From the NCBI RefSeq assembly GCF_014595885.1, contig NZ_JABUKC010000001.1, positions 620,001-684,000 of the forward strand: DNA of 64,000 nucleotides, given 5' to 3'. This DNA is from Microcella alkalica. GTDB lineage: Bacteria; Actinomycetota; Actinomycetes; Actinomycetales; Microbacteriaceae. Made by a program: the position numbers and the translations under genes. The stretch's first letter is position 1, and each line of letters starts with the position of its first letter. A model generated the notes under the pieces. The model was not told the origin of the DNA and searched no databases. It was given only the letters and a program-made list of their open reading frames with translations. Positions 1-8,900 of this stretch are shown here, in pieces.

Positions 1-2
1 TC

Positions 3-668
3 GTCGCCGTCGTGCTCGACGACGCCAGCGCTCCGGCCCTCGCGAGCGACATCGCCCAGTGGGCGAACCCGCGCACGCTCGGGCACGCGCTCGGCGATCG
101 CGATGCGGGGCTCGCCGTCGAGGCGCTCGGCATCGCGAACTGGCACGCCGCCCACGCCTTCTCGCCGCTCAGCGGCGCCCCGACCGACCCGGCCCGCGGC
201 GGCTGGGTGCGCGTCGACCGCGAGACCGGTCGCGAGCTCTTCCCGCGCACCGACGCCGCCGTCATCGTGGCGGTGACCGATCCCGACGACCGGCTCGTGC
301 TCGGCTCGAACGCGCAGTGGGAGGCCAATCGCTTCTCGCTGCTCGCGGGCTTCGTCGAGCCGGGCGAGTCGCTCGAGGCCGCCGTCGTGCGCGAGGTGCG
401 CGAGGAGTCGGGGCTCACCGTCGTCGACCCGGTGTACGCCGGCTCGCAGCCGTGGCCGTTCCCGGCCTCGCTCATGCTCGGCTTCCGCGCCCGCCTCGAT
501 GCGGATGCTCCGCAGGAGCTGCGCCCCGACGGCGCCGAGATCCTCGACCTGCGGTGGTTCAGCCGCACCGAGCTCGCCGCCTCGCTCGACGAGATCAGCC
601 TGCCAGGGCGCACCTCGATCGCCCGCGCCCTCATCGAGGACTGGTTCGGGGGCCCGATCGACGCATGA
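3..668 (+). CDS. nudC: NADH pyrophosphatase NudC, 5' partial
   Basis: C-terminal two thirds of a Nudix hydrolase of the NudC type, which cleaves NADH and removes NAD caps from RNA. The frame is open to the window edge, so the N-terminus lies outside. The Nudix box is intact (GFVEPGESLEAA, then REVREESG) and is followed by the NudC hallmark SQPWPFP. In most NudC proteins a four-cysteine zinc ribbon precedes the Nudix fold. The corresponding stretch here reads HAFSPLSGAPT and all four cysteines are missing. The stop codon overlaps the next start (ATGA at 665-668), so translation is probably coupled to the helicase gene, an arrangement also known from mycobacteria. Confidence 0.9.
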   Translation, partial: VAVVLDDASAPALASDIAQWANPRTLGHALGDRDAGLAVEALGIANWHAAHAFSPLSGAPTDPARGGWVRVDRETGRELFPRTDAAVIVAVTDPDDRLVLGSNAQWEANRFSLLAGFVEPGESLEAAVVREVREESGLTVVDPVYAGSQPWPFPASLMLGFRARLDADAPQELRPDGAEILDLRWFSRTELAASLDEISLPGRTSIARALIEDWFGGPIDA

Positions 669-2410
669 GCGGCACCGACCCCGATCGGCTGCTCGCGCAG
701 CTCGACGAGCAGCAGCGCGTCGTCGCCGAGAGCCTGCTGGGCCCGGTGTGCGTGCTCGCCGGCGCGGGCACGGGCAAGACCCGCGCGATCACGCACCGCA
801 TCGCCTACGGCGTCGCGACCGGGGCCTACGACCCGAAGCGCGTCATGGCGCTGACCTTCACGACGCGCGCGGCCGGTGAGCTCGTCGGCCGGCTGCGGGC
901 GCTCGGGGCCGAGGGCGTCTCGGCCCGCACCTTCCACTCCGCGGCGCTGCGGCAGCTGCACTACTTCTGGCCGACCGTCGTCGGCGGCGCCCCGCCGCGC
1001 GTGCTCGACGGCAAGGGACCGCTGCTCGGCCAGGCGGCCTCGACGCTCAGGCTCGGCCTCGACACCGCCGCGCTGCGCGACGCGGCCGCCGAGATCGAGT
1101 GGCGCAAGGTGCAGAAGCTCTCGCTCGACGACTACGCCCGCGCGGCGGAGAGCCGCACGATGCCGGCGAAGCTGCCGGTCTCGGCGATGGTCGACCTGCA
1201 CCGGCAGTACGAGGCCATCAAGGACGAGCGGCGGCAGATCGACTTCGAGGACGTGCTGCTGGCGATGGCGGGGATGCTCGAGGTCGAGCCGCGCGTCGCC
1301 GAGCAGGTGCGCGAGCAGTACCGCTTCTTCGTCGTCGACGAGTACCAGGACGTCTCGCCCCTGCAGCACGACCTGCTGACGCTGTGGCTCGGCGGCCGGC
1401 GCGAGCTGTGCGTCGTCGGCGACGCCTCGCAGACCATCTACTCGTTCGCGGGGGCCTCGAGCGACTACCTCGTGCGCTTCGGCAGCGAGTACCCGGAGGC
1501 GACGGTCGTGCGCCTGGAGGACAACTACCGCTCGACCGAGCAGATCGTGACGCTCGCCAACCGGCTCATGCGCGGCCGGCCGGGCGCCCTGACGCTGCGC
1601 GCGGCCGCCGCCGAGGGCGGGCCCGCTCCCAGCGTCACGGCGCACGCCGACGACGCGGCTGAGGCATCCGCCGTCGCCGAATCGATCGCGCGCCGCATCG
1701 CCGACGGTGCGGCGCCCGAGTCGATCGCGGTGCTGTTCCGCATCAACACGCAGTCGATCGCGCTCGAGGCGGCGCTGCGGCGCGCGGGCGTGCCCGTGCT
1801 GACGCGCGCGAGCAGCCGCTACTTCGACCAGCCGGAAGTGCGCCAGGCCATCATGCTGCTGCGCGGCGCGGCGATCTCGATCGGCGACGAGCCGCTGTTC
1901 AAGAGCGTCAGCGACGTGCTGCGCGGGCTCGGCTGGCGGCAGGATCCACCGGAGGGCGCGGGGGCCGAGCGCGCCCGCTGGGAGAGCCTGACCGCTCTGC
2001 TCGGCCTCGCGGAGGAGGCGCCCGCGGGCACGACCCTCGCCGAGTTCGTGCGCGAGCTGCAGCGCCGCGCCGAGCAGCAGCACGCGCCCGCCCGCTCGGC
2101 CGTCACCCTGGCGACACTGCACGCGGCCAAGGGCCTCGAGTGGGAGACCGTCTACATCGTCGGTCTCAGCGAGGGCACCGTGCCGATCACCTTCGCGTCG
2201 AGCCTCGAGGCGATCGACGAGGAGCGCCGGCTGTTCTACGTCGGCATCACGCGCGCGCGGCGCTCGCTCGAGCTGTCGTGGGCGCAGCGACCCAGCGCGA
2301 GTCGCGCCGAGCGCGCGCCGAGCCGGTTCCTCGACGAGGTGCGCGCGCCGGGGCAGCCGCCCGTCGGCGTGACGGGCGGGGTCAGCCGGCGAGGGGCTGC
2401 ACGGCGCTGA
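665..2410 (+). CDS. uvrD2: UvrD/Rep-family ATP-dependent DNA helicase, UvrD2-like and short
   Basis: A 581-residue superfamily 1A 3'-5' helicase acting in DNA repair. The Walker A motif GAGTGKT is at residues 33-39. Motif II is DEYQD near residue 225, motif III is GDASQTIYSF, the Q/R-rich motif is LEDNYRST, motif V is TLHAAKGLEW and motif VI is LFYVGITRARR near residue 523. ATG 665 is chosen because it overlaps the nudC stop; the longer in-frame extension upstream is simply nudC read in another frame. Position next to nudC points to UvrD2. Mycobacterial UvrD2 continues with a tetracysteine and an HRDC domain. This protein ends about 50 residues after motif VI and has neither. Its 3' end overlaps the convergent next gene by 29 bp. 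Confidence 0.92.
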   Translation: MSGTDPDRLLAQLDEQQRVVAESLLGPVCVLAGAGTGKTRAITHRIAYGVATGAYDPKRVMALTFTTRAAGELVGRLRALGAEGVSARTFHSAALRQLHYFWPTVVGGAPPRVLDGKGPLLGQAASTLRLGLDTAALRDAAAEIEWRKVQKLSLDDYARAAESRTMPAKLPVSAMVDLHRQYEAIKDERRQIDFEDVLLAMAGMLEVEPRVAEQVREQYRFFVVDEYQDVSPLQHDLLTLWLGGRRELCVVGDASQTIYSFAGASSDYLVRFGSEYPEATVVRLEDNYRSTEQIVTLANRLMRGRPGALTLRAAAAEGGPAPSVTAHADDAAEASAVAESIARRIADGAAPESIAVLFRINTQSIALEAALRRAGVPVLTRASSRYFDQPEVRQAIMLLRGAAISIGDEPLFKSVSDVLRGLGWRQDPPEGAGAERARWESLTALLGLAEEAPAGTTLAEFVRELQRRAEQQHAPARSAVTLATLHAAKGLEWETVYIVGLSEGTVPITFASSLEAIDEERRLFYVGITRARRSLELSWAQRPSASRAERAPSRFLDEVRAPGQPPVGVTGGVSRRGAARR

Positions 2411-3182
2411 GCCCCAGCCCGAGGCAGCCGCAGCGGTCGGAGGGCGCCCACGACTGGCGGTGCCGGCGACCCGTGACGGCGTCGATGCGCACGCTCAGGG
2501 TGTCGCGCTCGCGCAGGATGCGCAGCGCCTCGATCGCCGCCTCCGTCGCCAGCAGGGGAGCATCGGCGTGCGCGGGCATGCCCCACAGCTGCGCCTCAAT
2601 CGCCGGCCACGAGGGGTCGGCGGCCGTGCGCGCCTGATCGACGCAGGCGAGGCACGCCGTCTCGCCCGGCTCGACACGCGGGCCCACCGTCGCCGACTGC
2701 TCGCCGATGATGATCGGCACGTGCACGATGTCGCGGCGCAGCCAGGCGAGGTGCTCGGTCGGGTCGATGACGTGGTGGCTCACGAGCACGGCGGCGTCGA
2801 TCGAGGCGTCGACGACGCCCGCGCCGTGGGCGGCGGCGATGACGGGATGCCCGGCATCGGCCACGACGCGCGCGATACGCCCCGCGGCGGGCACCGCTCC
2901 GATCACAGCGACGCGCCGCACCGCGGGAGCGGGCAGCGGCGCGAACGCGGGCTCGAGAAGCGCCAGCAGCTCGGCGACGCGAGCGGGGGTGACGCCGAGC
3001 GTGGAGGCGAGCATGCCGACGCCGGTGCGCGGCACGCCCGTGGCGAGCGCGGCGATGAGCCGGGCATCCCCGTCATCGACCGGATCGATGACGGCGACGA
3101 CGGGGTCGACGCCGATCTGCATGCTCGTCGGCGTGCGCCAGACGAGCGGGCGACGGGGGTCGATGCGCAGAACCATGCGCAC
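2382..3182 (-). CDS. ThiF/E1-like, TOMM cyclodehydratase-type leader-binding protein
   Basis: A 266-residue protein of the type annotated as ThiF-family or TOMM precursor leader peptide-binding protein. The N-terminus (about 1-80, WRTPTSMQIG onward) resembles the winged-helix peptide-binding part of cyclodehydratases. Residues 85-110 (VRRVAVIGAVPAAGRIARV) look like a degenerate Rossmann nucleotide fold. Near the C-terminus are cysteine pairs TACLACVDQ and DRCGCLG, as in zinc-binding E1-like proteins. No precursor peptide, YcaO or dehydrogenase lies nearby, so a role in azole formation is unlikely. A homologue sits in the equivalent place in mycobacteria, and the function there is not established as far as I know. 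It probably forms a unit with the metalloprotease gene upstream of it on the same strand. Confidence 0.65.
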   Translation of the reverse strand: MRMVLRIDPRRPLVWRTPTSMQIGVDPVVAVIDPVDDGDARLIAALATGVPRTGVGMLASTLGVTPARVAELLALLEPAFAPLPAPAVRRVAVIGAVPAAGRIARVVADAGHPVIAAAHGAGVVDASIDAAVLVSHHVIDPTEHLAWLRRDIVHVPIIIGEQSATVGPRVEPGETACLACVDQARTAADPSWPAIEAQLWGMPAHADAPLLATEAAIEALRILRERDTLSVRIDAVTGRRHRQSWAPSDRCGCLGLGLSAVQPLAG

Positions 3183-3210
3183 ATGATGCGCGGGGCCCTG
3201 CGGGGTGGCC

Positions 3211-4578
3211 CTAGTTGCTCACAGGGGGGCCGTCGCCCTCGACGGGCCGGTCGCCCTCGTCGGCGAGCAGCTCGCTGAGCGCCTGGTCGAAGGCGTCGTC
3301 GTCGACGGGGCCCGCCTGCAGGGTCGCGATGACGCGCGAGGGGTCGTCGATGTCGTCGCCGGTCGGCAGCAGGTCGGGGTGATCCCACAGCCCGTCGCGC
3401 GCCTCGGTGCCGACCGCGTCGGTGACGGCCCGCCAGAACGCGGCGGCCTCGCGCAGTCGGCGCGGGCGCAGCTCGAGCCCGACGAGGGTCGCGAAGGCAG
3501 ACTCGGCCGGGCCGCCCGCGGCGCGACGGCGCCGCACAGTCTCGGCGACGGCGTCGGCGCGCGGGAGGCGAGCCGTCGCATCCGCCGTCACGACGTCGAC
3601 CCAACCCTCGATGAGGGCGAGCGTCGTCTCGAGGCGGCCGAGCGCGGCGAGCTGCGCCTCGGTCTTCGGCGGGATGAGCGCGCCGCTGGAGAGGATCTCG
3701 CGCAGGCTCTCCGGGTCGGCGGGGTCGAAGTCCTCCGCGACCGACTCGATGCGCGTGGCGTCGATGCTGAGCCCGCGGGCGTAGTCGGTGATGGCGCTGA
3801 TGACGTGGGCGCGCAGCCACCGCGCGTGCCGGAACAGCCGCGCGTGAGCGAGCTCGCGCACCGACAGGTAGAGGTGCACCTGGTCGGCCGAAATGTCGAG
3901 GCCCTGCCCGAAGGCGGCCACGTTCTGCGGCAGCAGCGCCGCCTGCACATCGTGGTCGTCGCGGCCCGGCAGCAGGGGGATGCCCACGTCGCCGCCCGAG
4001 ACGACCTCGGCGGCGAGCTGGCCGACGACGTGGCCGAGCTGGATGGAGAACAGCGTGCCGCCGAGCGAGCGCATGATGCCGCTCGCGTCGCCCATCATCG
4101 CCTTCAGCTGCTCGGGCACCTGAGTGTCGAGCGCCTCGGTGAGGGCGTCGGCGATCGAGCGCGCGACGGGCTCGGCGAGACTGCTCCAGATCGGCAGGGT
4201 GCGGCGCGCCCAGTCGGCGCGCGTCAGCAGCGCCGGCTCGGAGGTCAGCTGGGTGATCGCGGTCGCCTCGTCGAGCCACAGCGCGGCCACGTGCAGCGCC
4301 TGGCGCAGCGCCTCGACCTCGGCATCGGTGGGCGTGAGGGCGCCGGTCGCGGCGATGCGCCCCGCCTCCTCGCGCGCGAGCTTCTCGTCGATGCCGTCGA
4401 CGGGCGCACTCATCGCCCGCTGCAGCTGACCCATGAGCCGCGCGATCATCGCCGGATCCGCCGGCAGGCCTGCGGCGCCCGCGAGCTTCGCGGGGTCGAT
4501 GTCGCCCTCACCGGCCAGGAAGCGGCGCATCATCTCGCGGAAGTCGTCCTCGGGCCCGCCGAGGGAATCGTCAGCCAT
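3211..4578 (-). CDS. Zinc-dependent metalloprotease homologue (DUF2342 / putative hydrolase family)
   Basis: A 455-residue actinobacterial protein of the putative hydrolase family related to DUF2342 zincins. The N-terminus (MADDSLGG) is acidic. The family core is recognisable: RTLPIWSSLAEPVARSIADA, then LLPQNVAAFGQGLDI, then VRELAHARLFRHARWLR at the helix where zincins carry their metal site. I see ELAH-RLF but no canonical HExxH, so protease activity is an inference from the family name only. The ATG at 4578 is supported by a -10-like TAGCGT seven bases upstream (leaderless) and by the family N-terminus. The gene is divergent from the YlbL-type protease, a pairing conserved in Actinobacteria. 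Confidence 0.75.
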   Translation of the reverse strand: MADDSLGGPEDDFREMMRRFLAGEGDIDPAKLAGAAGLPADPAMIARLMGQLQRAMSAPVDGIDEKLAREEAGRIAATGALTPTDAEVEALRQALHVAALWLDEATAITQLTSEPALLTRADWARRTLPIWSSLAEPVARSIADALTEALDTQVPEQLKAMMGDASGIMRSLGGTLFSIQLGHVVGQLAAEVVSGGDVGIPLLPGRDDHDVQAALLPQNVAAFGQGLDISADQVHLYLSVRELAHARLFRHARWLRAHVISAITDYARGLSIDATRIESVAEDFDPADPESLREILSSGALIPPKTEAQLAALGRLETTLALIEGWVDVVTADATARLPRADAVAETVRRRRAAGGPAESAFATLVGLELRPRRLREAAAFWRAVTDAVGTEARDGLWDHPDLLPTGDDIDDPSRVIATLQAGPVDDDAFDQALSELLADEGDRPVEGDGPPVSN

Positions 4579-4585
4579 GCGCTTT

Positions 4586-4591
4586 ACGCTA
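4586..4591 (-). promoter_or_regulatory. -10 hexamer TAGCGT for the DUF2342-type gene (leaderless)
   Basis: On the minus strand TAGCGT is followed by seven bases and then the ATG at 4578. This spacing puts the transcript start at or next to the start codon. There is no clear -35. Confidence 0.5.
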
Positions 4592-4753
4592 ACGCCGCGC
4601 CCGCGCTCGTCGAGCGGGTTTCGCCCTAGGCTGACGAGCGGTGCGCCCGCGGCGGGCCCGCGCCGGGCATCCGCCCCGCGCCCCGATCGCAGCCTCCTCG
4701 CCCGCCCGCCCCGACCTGACCACGCCGCCCGGCCGGCGACGGAAGGACAGCCC

Positions 4754-5863
4754 GTGTCGCTCTTCACCGACGGCGTCGACGTCGACCACGAGTCGGCGCG
4801 CTCGCGCAGCCGCCGCGTCGGCTGGCTGCTGCTCGCGGTGACGCTGTTCGGCGTGCTCGGCATGGCCGTGCTGCCCTCGCCGTACGTCATCGAGCGCCCC
4901 GGCCCCGTCTTCGACACCCTCGGCTCGGTCACGGTCGACGGCGAGGAGGTGCCGCTCATCACGATCCCCGACGAGCCGACCTACCCGACCGAGGGCTCGC
5001 TGAGCCTGCTGACCGTGAACGTGCTCGGCAACCCGGAGACGCGGCCGTCGTGGTTCGAGGTCGCGCGCGCGTGGCTCGACCCGCAGCAGTCGGTGGTGCC
5101 GCTGGAGTCGGTGTTCCCGCCCGGCGTCTCGACGGAGGATCGCCGCGAGCAGAGCCGCGTCGACATGGAGAACTCGCAGCAGGAGGCCATCGCGGCGGCG
5201 CTGCGGGCCATCGGCGAGCCGTACGAGAGCGTGCTGTACGTCGTCGAGCCGCAGGAGGGCGGCGCCTCCGAGGGCATCCTCGAGGCTGACGACGTCATCG
5301 TCTCGGTGAACGGCGAGGCGGTGCGGGATGTCACGGCGCTGCGCGCCGCGATCGCGGAGAACGGCACGACGACCCCCGTGTCGCTCGGCATCGAGCGCGA
5401 CGGGCAGGAGCGCACGGTCGAGGTCACCCCGCGCTTCAGCGAGGGCCCCGACGCCGTGCCGGTCATCGGCATCCTCGTGGCGGGCGAGTACGAGTTCCCG
5501 TTCGACGTCGACATCGAGCTGTCGAACGTCGGCGGCCCGAGCGCGGGCATGATGTTCGCGCTCGGCATCATCGACAAGCTCACCCCCGGCTCGCTCGCCG
5601 GCGGCGCCGAGGTCGCGGGCACGGGCACGATCGCGGCCGACGGCACGGTCGGCCCCATCGGCGGCATCGTGCAGAAGATGTACGGCGCGATCGACGCCGG
5701 CGCCGAGGTGTTCCTGTCGCCGAGCGAGAACTGCGGCGAGCTCGCCGGCAGCATCCCCGACGAGCTCGAGGTGTTCCGCGTCGCGACGCTCGACGACGCG
5801 ATCGAGGTGTTGCAGACGGTCGCCGACGAGGGCGATCTGAGCGCGCTGCCGCGCTGCGAGTGA
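4754..5863 (+). CDS. YlbL-type PDZ domain / Lon-like S16 serine protease
   Basis: A 369-residue membrane-anchored protease. A single membrane segment lies at about residues 23-41 (GWLLLAVTLFGVLGMAVL), followed by the characteristic YVIERPGPVFDTLG. A PDZ domain follows at about 165-235 (GILEADDVIVSVNGEAV). The C-terminal S16 domain has the catalytic Ser263 in GGPSAGMMFA and Lys308 in IVQKMYGA, the Ser-Lys dyad of Lon. GTG 4754 is chosen because GGAAGGAC lies just upstream and the frame before it lacks family similarity. A TAGGCT hexamer at 4627-4632 is a possible promoter with a leader of about 115 nt. The family is known to degrade membrane or envelope proteins, but the substrate here is unknown. 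Confidence 0.88.
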   Translation: MSLFTDGVDVDHESARSRSRRVGWLLLAVTLFGVLGMAVLPSPYVIERPGPVFDTLGSVTVDGEEVPLITIPDEPTYPTEGSLSLLTVNVLGNPETRPSWFEVARAWLDPQQSVVPLESVFPPGVSTEDRREQSRVDMENSQQEAIAAALRAIGEPYESVLYVVEPQEGGASEGILEADDVIVSVNGEAVRDVTALRAAIAENGTTTPVSLGIERDGQERTVEVTPRFSEGPDAVPVIGILVAGEYEFPFDVDIELSNVGGPSAGMMFALGIIDKLTPGSLAGGAEVAGTGTIAADGTVGPIGGIVQKMYGAIDAGAEVFLSPSENCGELAGSIPDELEVFRVATLDDAIEVLQTVADEGDLSALPRCE

Positions 5864-5975
5864 GCGGGTTCGGGCGGCGCGCGCCCTGAGCGAACGGCGC
5901 TCGCATCCGAGGCGCCCACCAAGGTTGCCCCCGATAGGCTGACGGCGCTCGCCACCGACTCCTGGGAGACCCTCC

Positions 5976-8894
5976 GTGACGTCCACCGCAACGCCGCCCG
6001 CCAACCGAAGCCGGGCGACTCTCGCGATCTCGGCCGGCATCCTCGCCGTGCTCGTCGTGCTGTTCTTCGTCTTCGCGAACTTCTACACCGACGTGCTGTG
6101 GTTCGACCAGCTGGGCTACCTGCCGGTGCTGACGACGCAGTGGTTCGCGACCGCGGGGATGTTCCTGGTCGGCTTCCTGGGCATGTTCATCCCGGTCTAC
6201 GCGAGCCTGCAGATCGCCTACCGCCTGCGCCCCGTCTACGCCAAGCTCTCCAGCCAGCTCGACCGCTACCAGGAGGTCGTCGAGCCGCTGCGCCGCGTGG
6301 CGATGCTCGGCATCCCGGCGGTGCTGGGCCTCTTCGCGGGCGTCGCGGCCGCGAGCCGCTGGCCGGTCGTGCTGCAGTGGTTCAACCGCACGCCGTTCGG
6401 CGAGACCGACCCGCAGTTCGGCCTCGACATCTCGTTCTACATCTTCGAGCTGCCGTTCTGGCGCGGCGTCGTAGCGTTCGCTTCCGGCGCCGTGCTGCTC
6501 TCGGCGATCGCCGCGGTCGCGACGAGCTACCTCTACGGGGCGATCCGCTTCACGGGCCGCGAGGTGCGCATCAGCCGCACCGCGCGCATCCAGCTCGCCG
6601 TCACGGCGGGCGTCTACATCGCGCTGCAGGCAGTCTCGATCTGGCTCGACCAGTACGCGGCGCTCGTGCAGCCCAGCGACGGGTTCCTCGCCGCCGGTGC
6701 CGGCTACACCGAGGTCTTCGCGACCATCCCCGGCCGGCAGATCCTCGCCGGCATCGCCGCGCTCATCGCGGTGCTCTTCATCATCACGGCCATCATCGGC
6801 CGCTGGCGCATCTCGATCGTCGGCACCGCGCTGCTCATCGTCTCGGGGCTGCTCATCGGCAGCGTCTACCCGTGGATCGTGCAGCGCTTCCAGGTCGAGC
6901 CGAGCGCGCGGTCGCTCGAGGCGCCCTACATCGAGCGCAACATCGAGGCCACGCGCGACGCCTACGGCATCACCGGCATCGAGGAGGTGCCCTACGCCGC
7001 GACTGTGACGGCGGAGGAGGGGGCGCTGCGGGAGGACGCGGAGACGACCGCGAACATCCGCATCATCGATCCCGCGCTCGTCACCGACGCCTTCGCGCAG
7101 CTGGAGCAGTTCCGGCCGTACTACGGCTTCCCTCCCTACCTCGACGTCGACCGCTACGAGATCGACGGGCAGACGCAGGACACGGTGATCTCCGTCCGCG
7201 AGCTCAACCCCAACGAGCAGACGGAGGAGAGCTGGTACAACTCGCGCATCGTCTTCACGCACGGCTACGGCGTCGTCGCGGCCGCGGGGAACGAGCGCGC
7301 GGCTGACGGGCAGCCCGTCTTCCTCGAGTCGGGCATCCCGGCCAGCGGGCCGCTCTCGGAGGCGGTCGGCGAGTACGAGCCGCGCATCTACTTCGGCGAG
7401 ACCTCGCCCGAGTACTCGATCGTCGGCGCGCCGGAGGGTGCGCCCGCGCTCGAGCTCGACTACCCCTCGGAGGGCGGCGACGAGAACGACGCCTCGGGCA
7501 ACCAGACCTACACCTTCACCGGCGACGGCGGCCCGGCGCTCGACAACCCGTTCAAGAAGCTGCTGTACGCGATCAAGTTCCAGTCGGAGCAGATCTTCCT
7601 CTCCGACGCCGTGAACGAGGAGTCGCAGATCCTCTACGACCGCACGCCGCTCGAGCGCGTGCAGAAGGTCGCGCCGTACCTCACGCTCGACCGCGACCCG
7701 TACCCGGCGATCGTCGATGGGCGCATCCAGTGGATCGTCGACGGCTACACGACCTCGGCGAGCTACCCGTACTCGACGTCGGTCGCGCTGTCGGCCGCGA
7801 TCGCGGACACGTACACGCCGGCGCCGACCTTCCCGATCGACGACATCAACTACATCCGCAACTCGGTCAAGGCGACCGTCGACGCCTACGACGGCTCGGT
7901 GACGCTCTACGCGTGGGACACGGAGGACCCGCTGCTGCAGACGTGGCAGAAGATCTTCCCGTCGACGCTGCAGCCGATGGAGGAGATGGGGCAGGAGCTG
8001 CTCGATCACGTGCGCTACCCCGCCGACCTGTTCAAGGTGCAGCGCGACATCCTCGGCGAATATCACGTGACCGACCCCGGCTCGTTCTTCTCGCGCGACG
8101 ACGAGTGGGTGACGCCGAACGACCCGGCAGCGCCGGGCGGCCTCGAGGCGCTGCAGCCGCCGTACTACCTGACGATGCAGATGCCCGGCTCCGAGGCCCC
8201 CGCGTTCACGCTGTACTCGACGTTCATCCCGGCCTCGGCGGGCGGCAACAGCCGCAACGTGCTCTACGGCTACCTCGCGGCGAACGCCGACGCGGGCGAC
8301 GACTACGGCAAGCTCACACTGCTCACGCTGCCGCGCCAGACGACCGTGCCGGGCCCCGGCCAGGTGCAGAACCAGTTCGACTCGAACGCGACGGTCGCCC
8401 AGCAGCTCAACCTGCTGCGTCAGGGCGAGACCGAGGTCATCAGCGGCAACCTGCTGACCCTGCCCGTCGGCGGCGGCCTGCTCTACGTGCAGCCGGTCTA
8501 CGTGCAGTCGACCGGTGGAACGAGCTACCCGCTGCTGCGCAAGGTGCTCGTCGCGTTCGGCAACGAGGTCGCCTTCGAGGACACGCTCGACCAGGCGCTC
8601 GACAGCCTGTTCGGCGGCGAGTCCGGTGCCGAGGCCGGTGACGGCGACGTCGACCCGGTCGACCCCGAGCAGCCCGACCCCGAGCAGCCGACCGACCCGG
8701 AGGCGCCGACCGAGCCCGAGCAGCCCGGTGACGCGACCTTCGAGGCGGCGCTGCAGGAGGCCCGCGAGGCGCTGCTGGCCCGCGAGGCCGCGTACGCCGC
8801 GAATGACCTCGTCGCGGCGGCGGAGGCCGACGAGCGCCTGCAGGCCGCGCTCGAGCGCCTCTTCGCGCTCAGCGAGCAGCAGCCGGAGGAATAG
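5976..8894 (+). CDS. UPF0182 family large membrane protein
   Basis: A 972-residue member of the UPF0182 (COG1615) family, widespread in Actinobacteria and of unknown function. About seven membrane helices occupy the first 320 residues, beginning with TLAISAGILAVLVVLFFVF. A large extracytoplasmic domain follows, with conserved-looking blocks such as RPYYGFPPYLDVDRY and TFIPASAGGNSRNVLYGYL. The C-terminus is a low-complexity Asp/Pro/Glu run (VDPEQPDPEQPTDPEAP) followed by a short helix rich in Ala and Glu. The start is GTG 5976, preceded by GGGAGACC. A TAGGCT hexamer at 5935-5940 could be its promoter. The family sits next to ylbL in mycobacteria too. Confidence 0.9.
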   Translation: MTSTATPPANRSRATLAISAGILAVLVVLFFVFANFYTDVLWFDQLGYLPVLTTQWFATAGMFLVGFLGMFIPVYASLQIAYRLRPVYAKLSSQLDRYQEVVEPLRRVAMLGIPAVLGLFAGVAAASRWPVVLQWFNRTPFGETDPQFGLDISFYIFELPFWRGVVAFASGAVLLSAIAAVATSYLYGAIRFTGREVRISRTARIQLAVTAGVYIALQAVSIWLDQYAALVQPSDGFLAAGAGYTEVFATIPGRQILAGIAALIAVLFIITAIIGRWRISIVGTALLIVSGLLIGSVYPWIVQRFQVEPSARSLEAPYIERNIEATRDAYGITGIEEVPYAATVTAEEGALREDAETTANIRIIDPALVTDAFAQLEQFRPYYGFPPYLDVDRYEIDGQTQDTVISVRELNPNEQTEESWYNSRIVFTHGYGVVAAAGNERAADGQPVFLESGIPASGPLSEAVGEYEPRIYFGETSPEYSIVGAPEGAPALELDYPSEGGDENDASGNQTYTFTGDGGPALDNPFKKLLYAIKFQSEQIFLSDAVNEESQILYDRTPLERVQKVAPYLTLDRDPYPAIVDGRIQWIVDGYTTSASYPYSTSVALSAAIADTYTPAPTFPIDDINYIRNSVKATVDAYDGSVTLYAWDTEDPLLQTWQKIFPSTLQPMEEMGQELLDHVRYPADLFKVQRDILGEYHVTDPGSFFSRDDEWVTPNDPAAPGGLEALQPPYYLTMQMPGSEAPAFTLYSTFIPASAGGNSRNVLYGYLAANADAGDDYGKLTLLTLPRQTTVPGPGQVQNQFDSNATVAQQLNLLRQGETEVISGNLLTLPVGGGLLYVQPVYVQSTGGTSYPLLRKVLVAFGNEVAFEDTLDQALDSLFGGESGAEAGDGDVDPVDPEQPDPEQPTDPEAPTEPEQPGDATFEAALQEAREALLAREAAYAANDLVAAAEADERLQAALERLFALSEQQPEE

Positions 8895-8900
8895 GGGGCC

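Noticed and set aside
2382-4578. RiPP/TOMM biosynthetic cluster
   Set aside because: No YcaO, dehydrogenase or precursor peptide; neighbours are conserved housekeeping genes.
4641-4841. Small open frame starting eight bases after TAGGCT upstream of ylbL
   Set aside because: No family likeness, overlaps ylbL out of frame; could be a leader peptide but there is no support beyond spacing.
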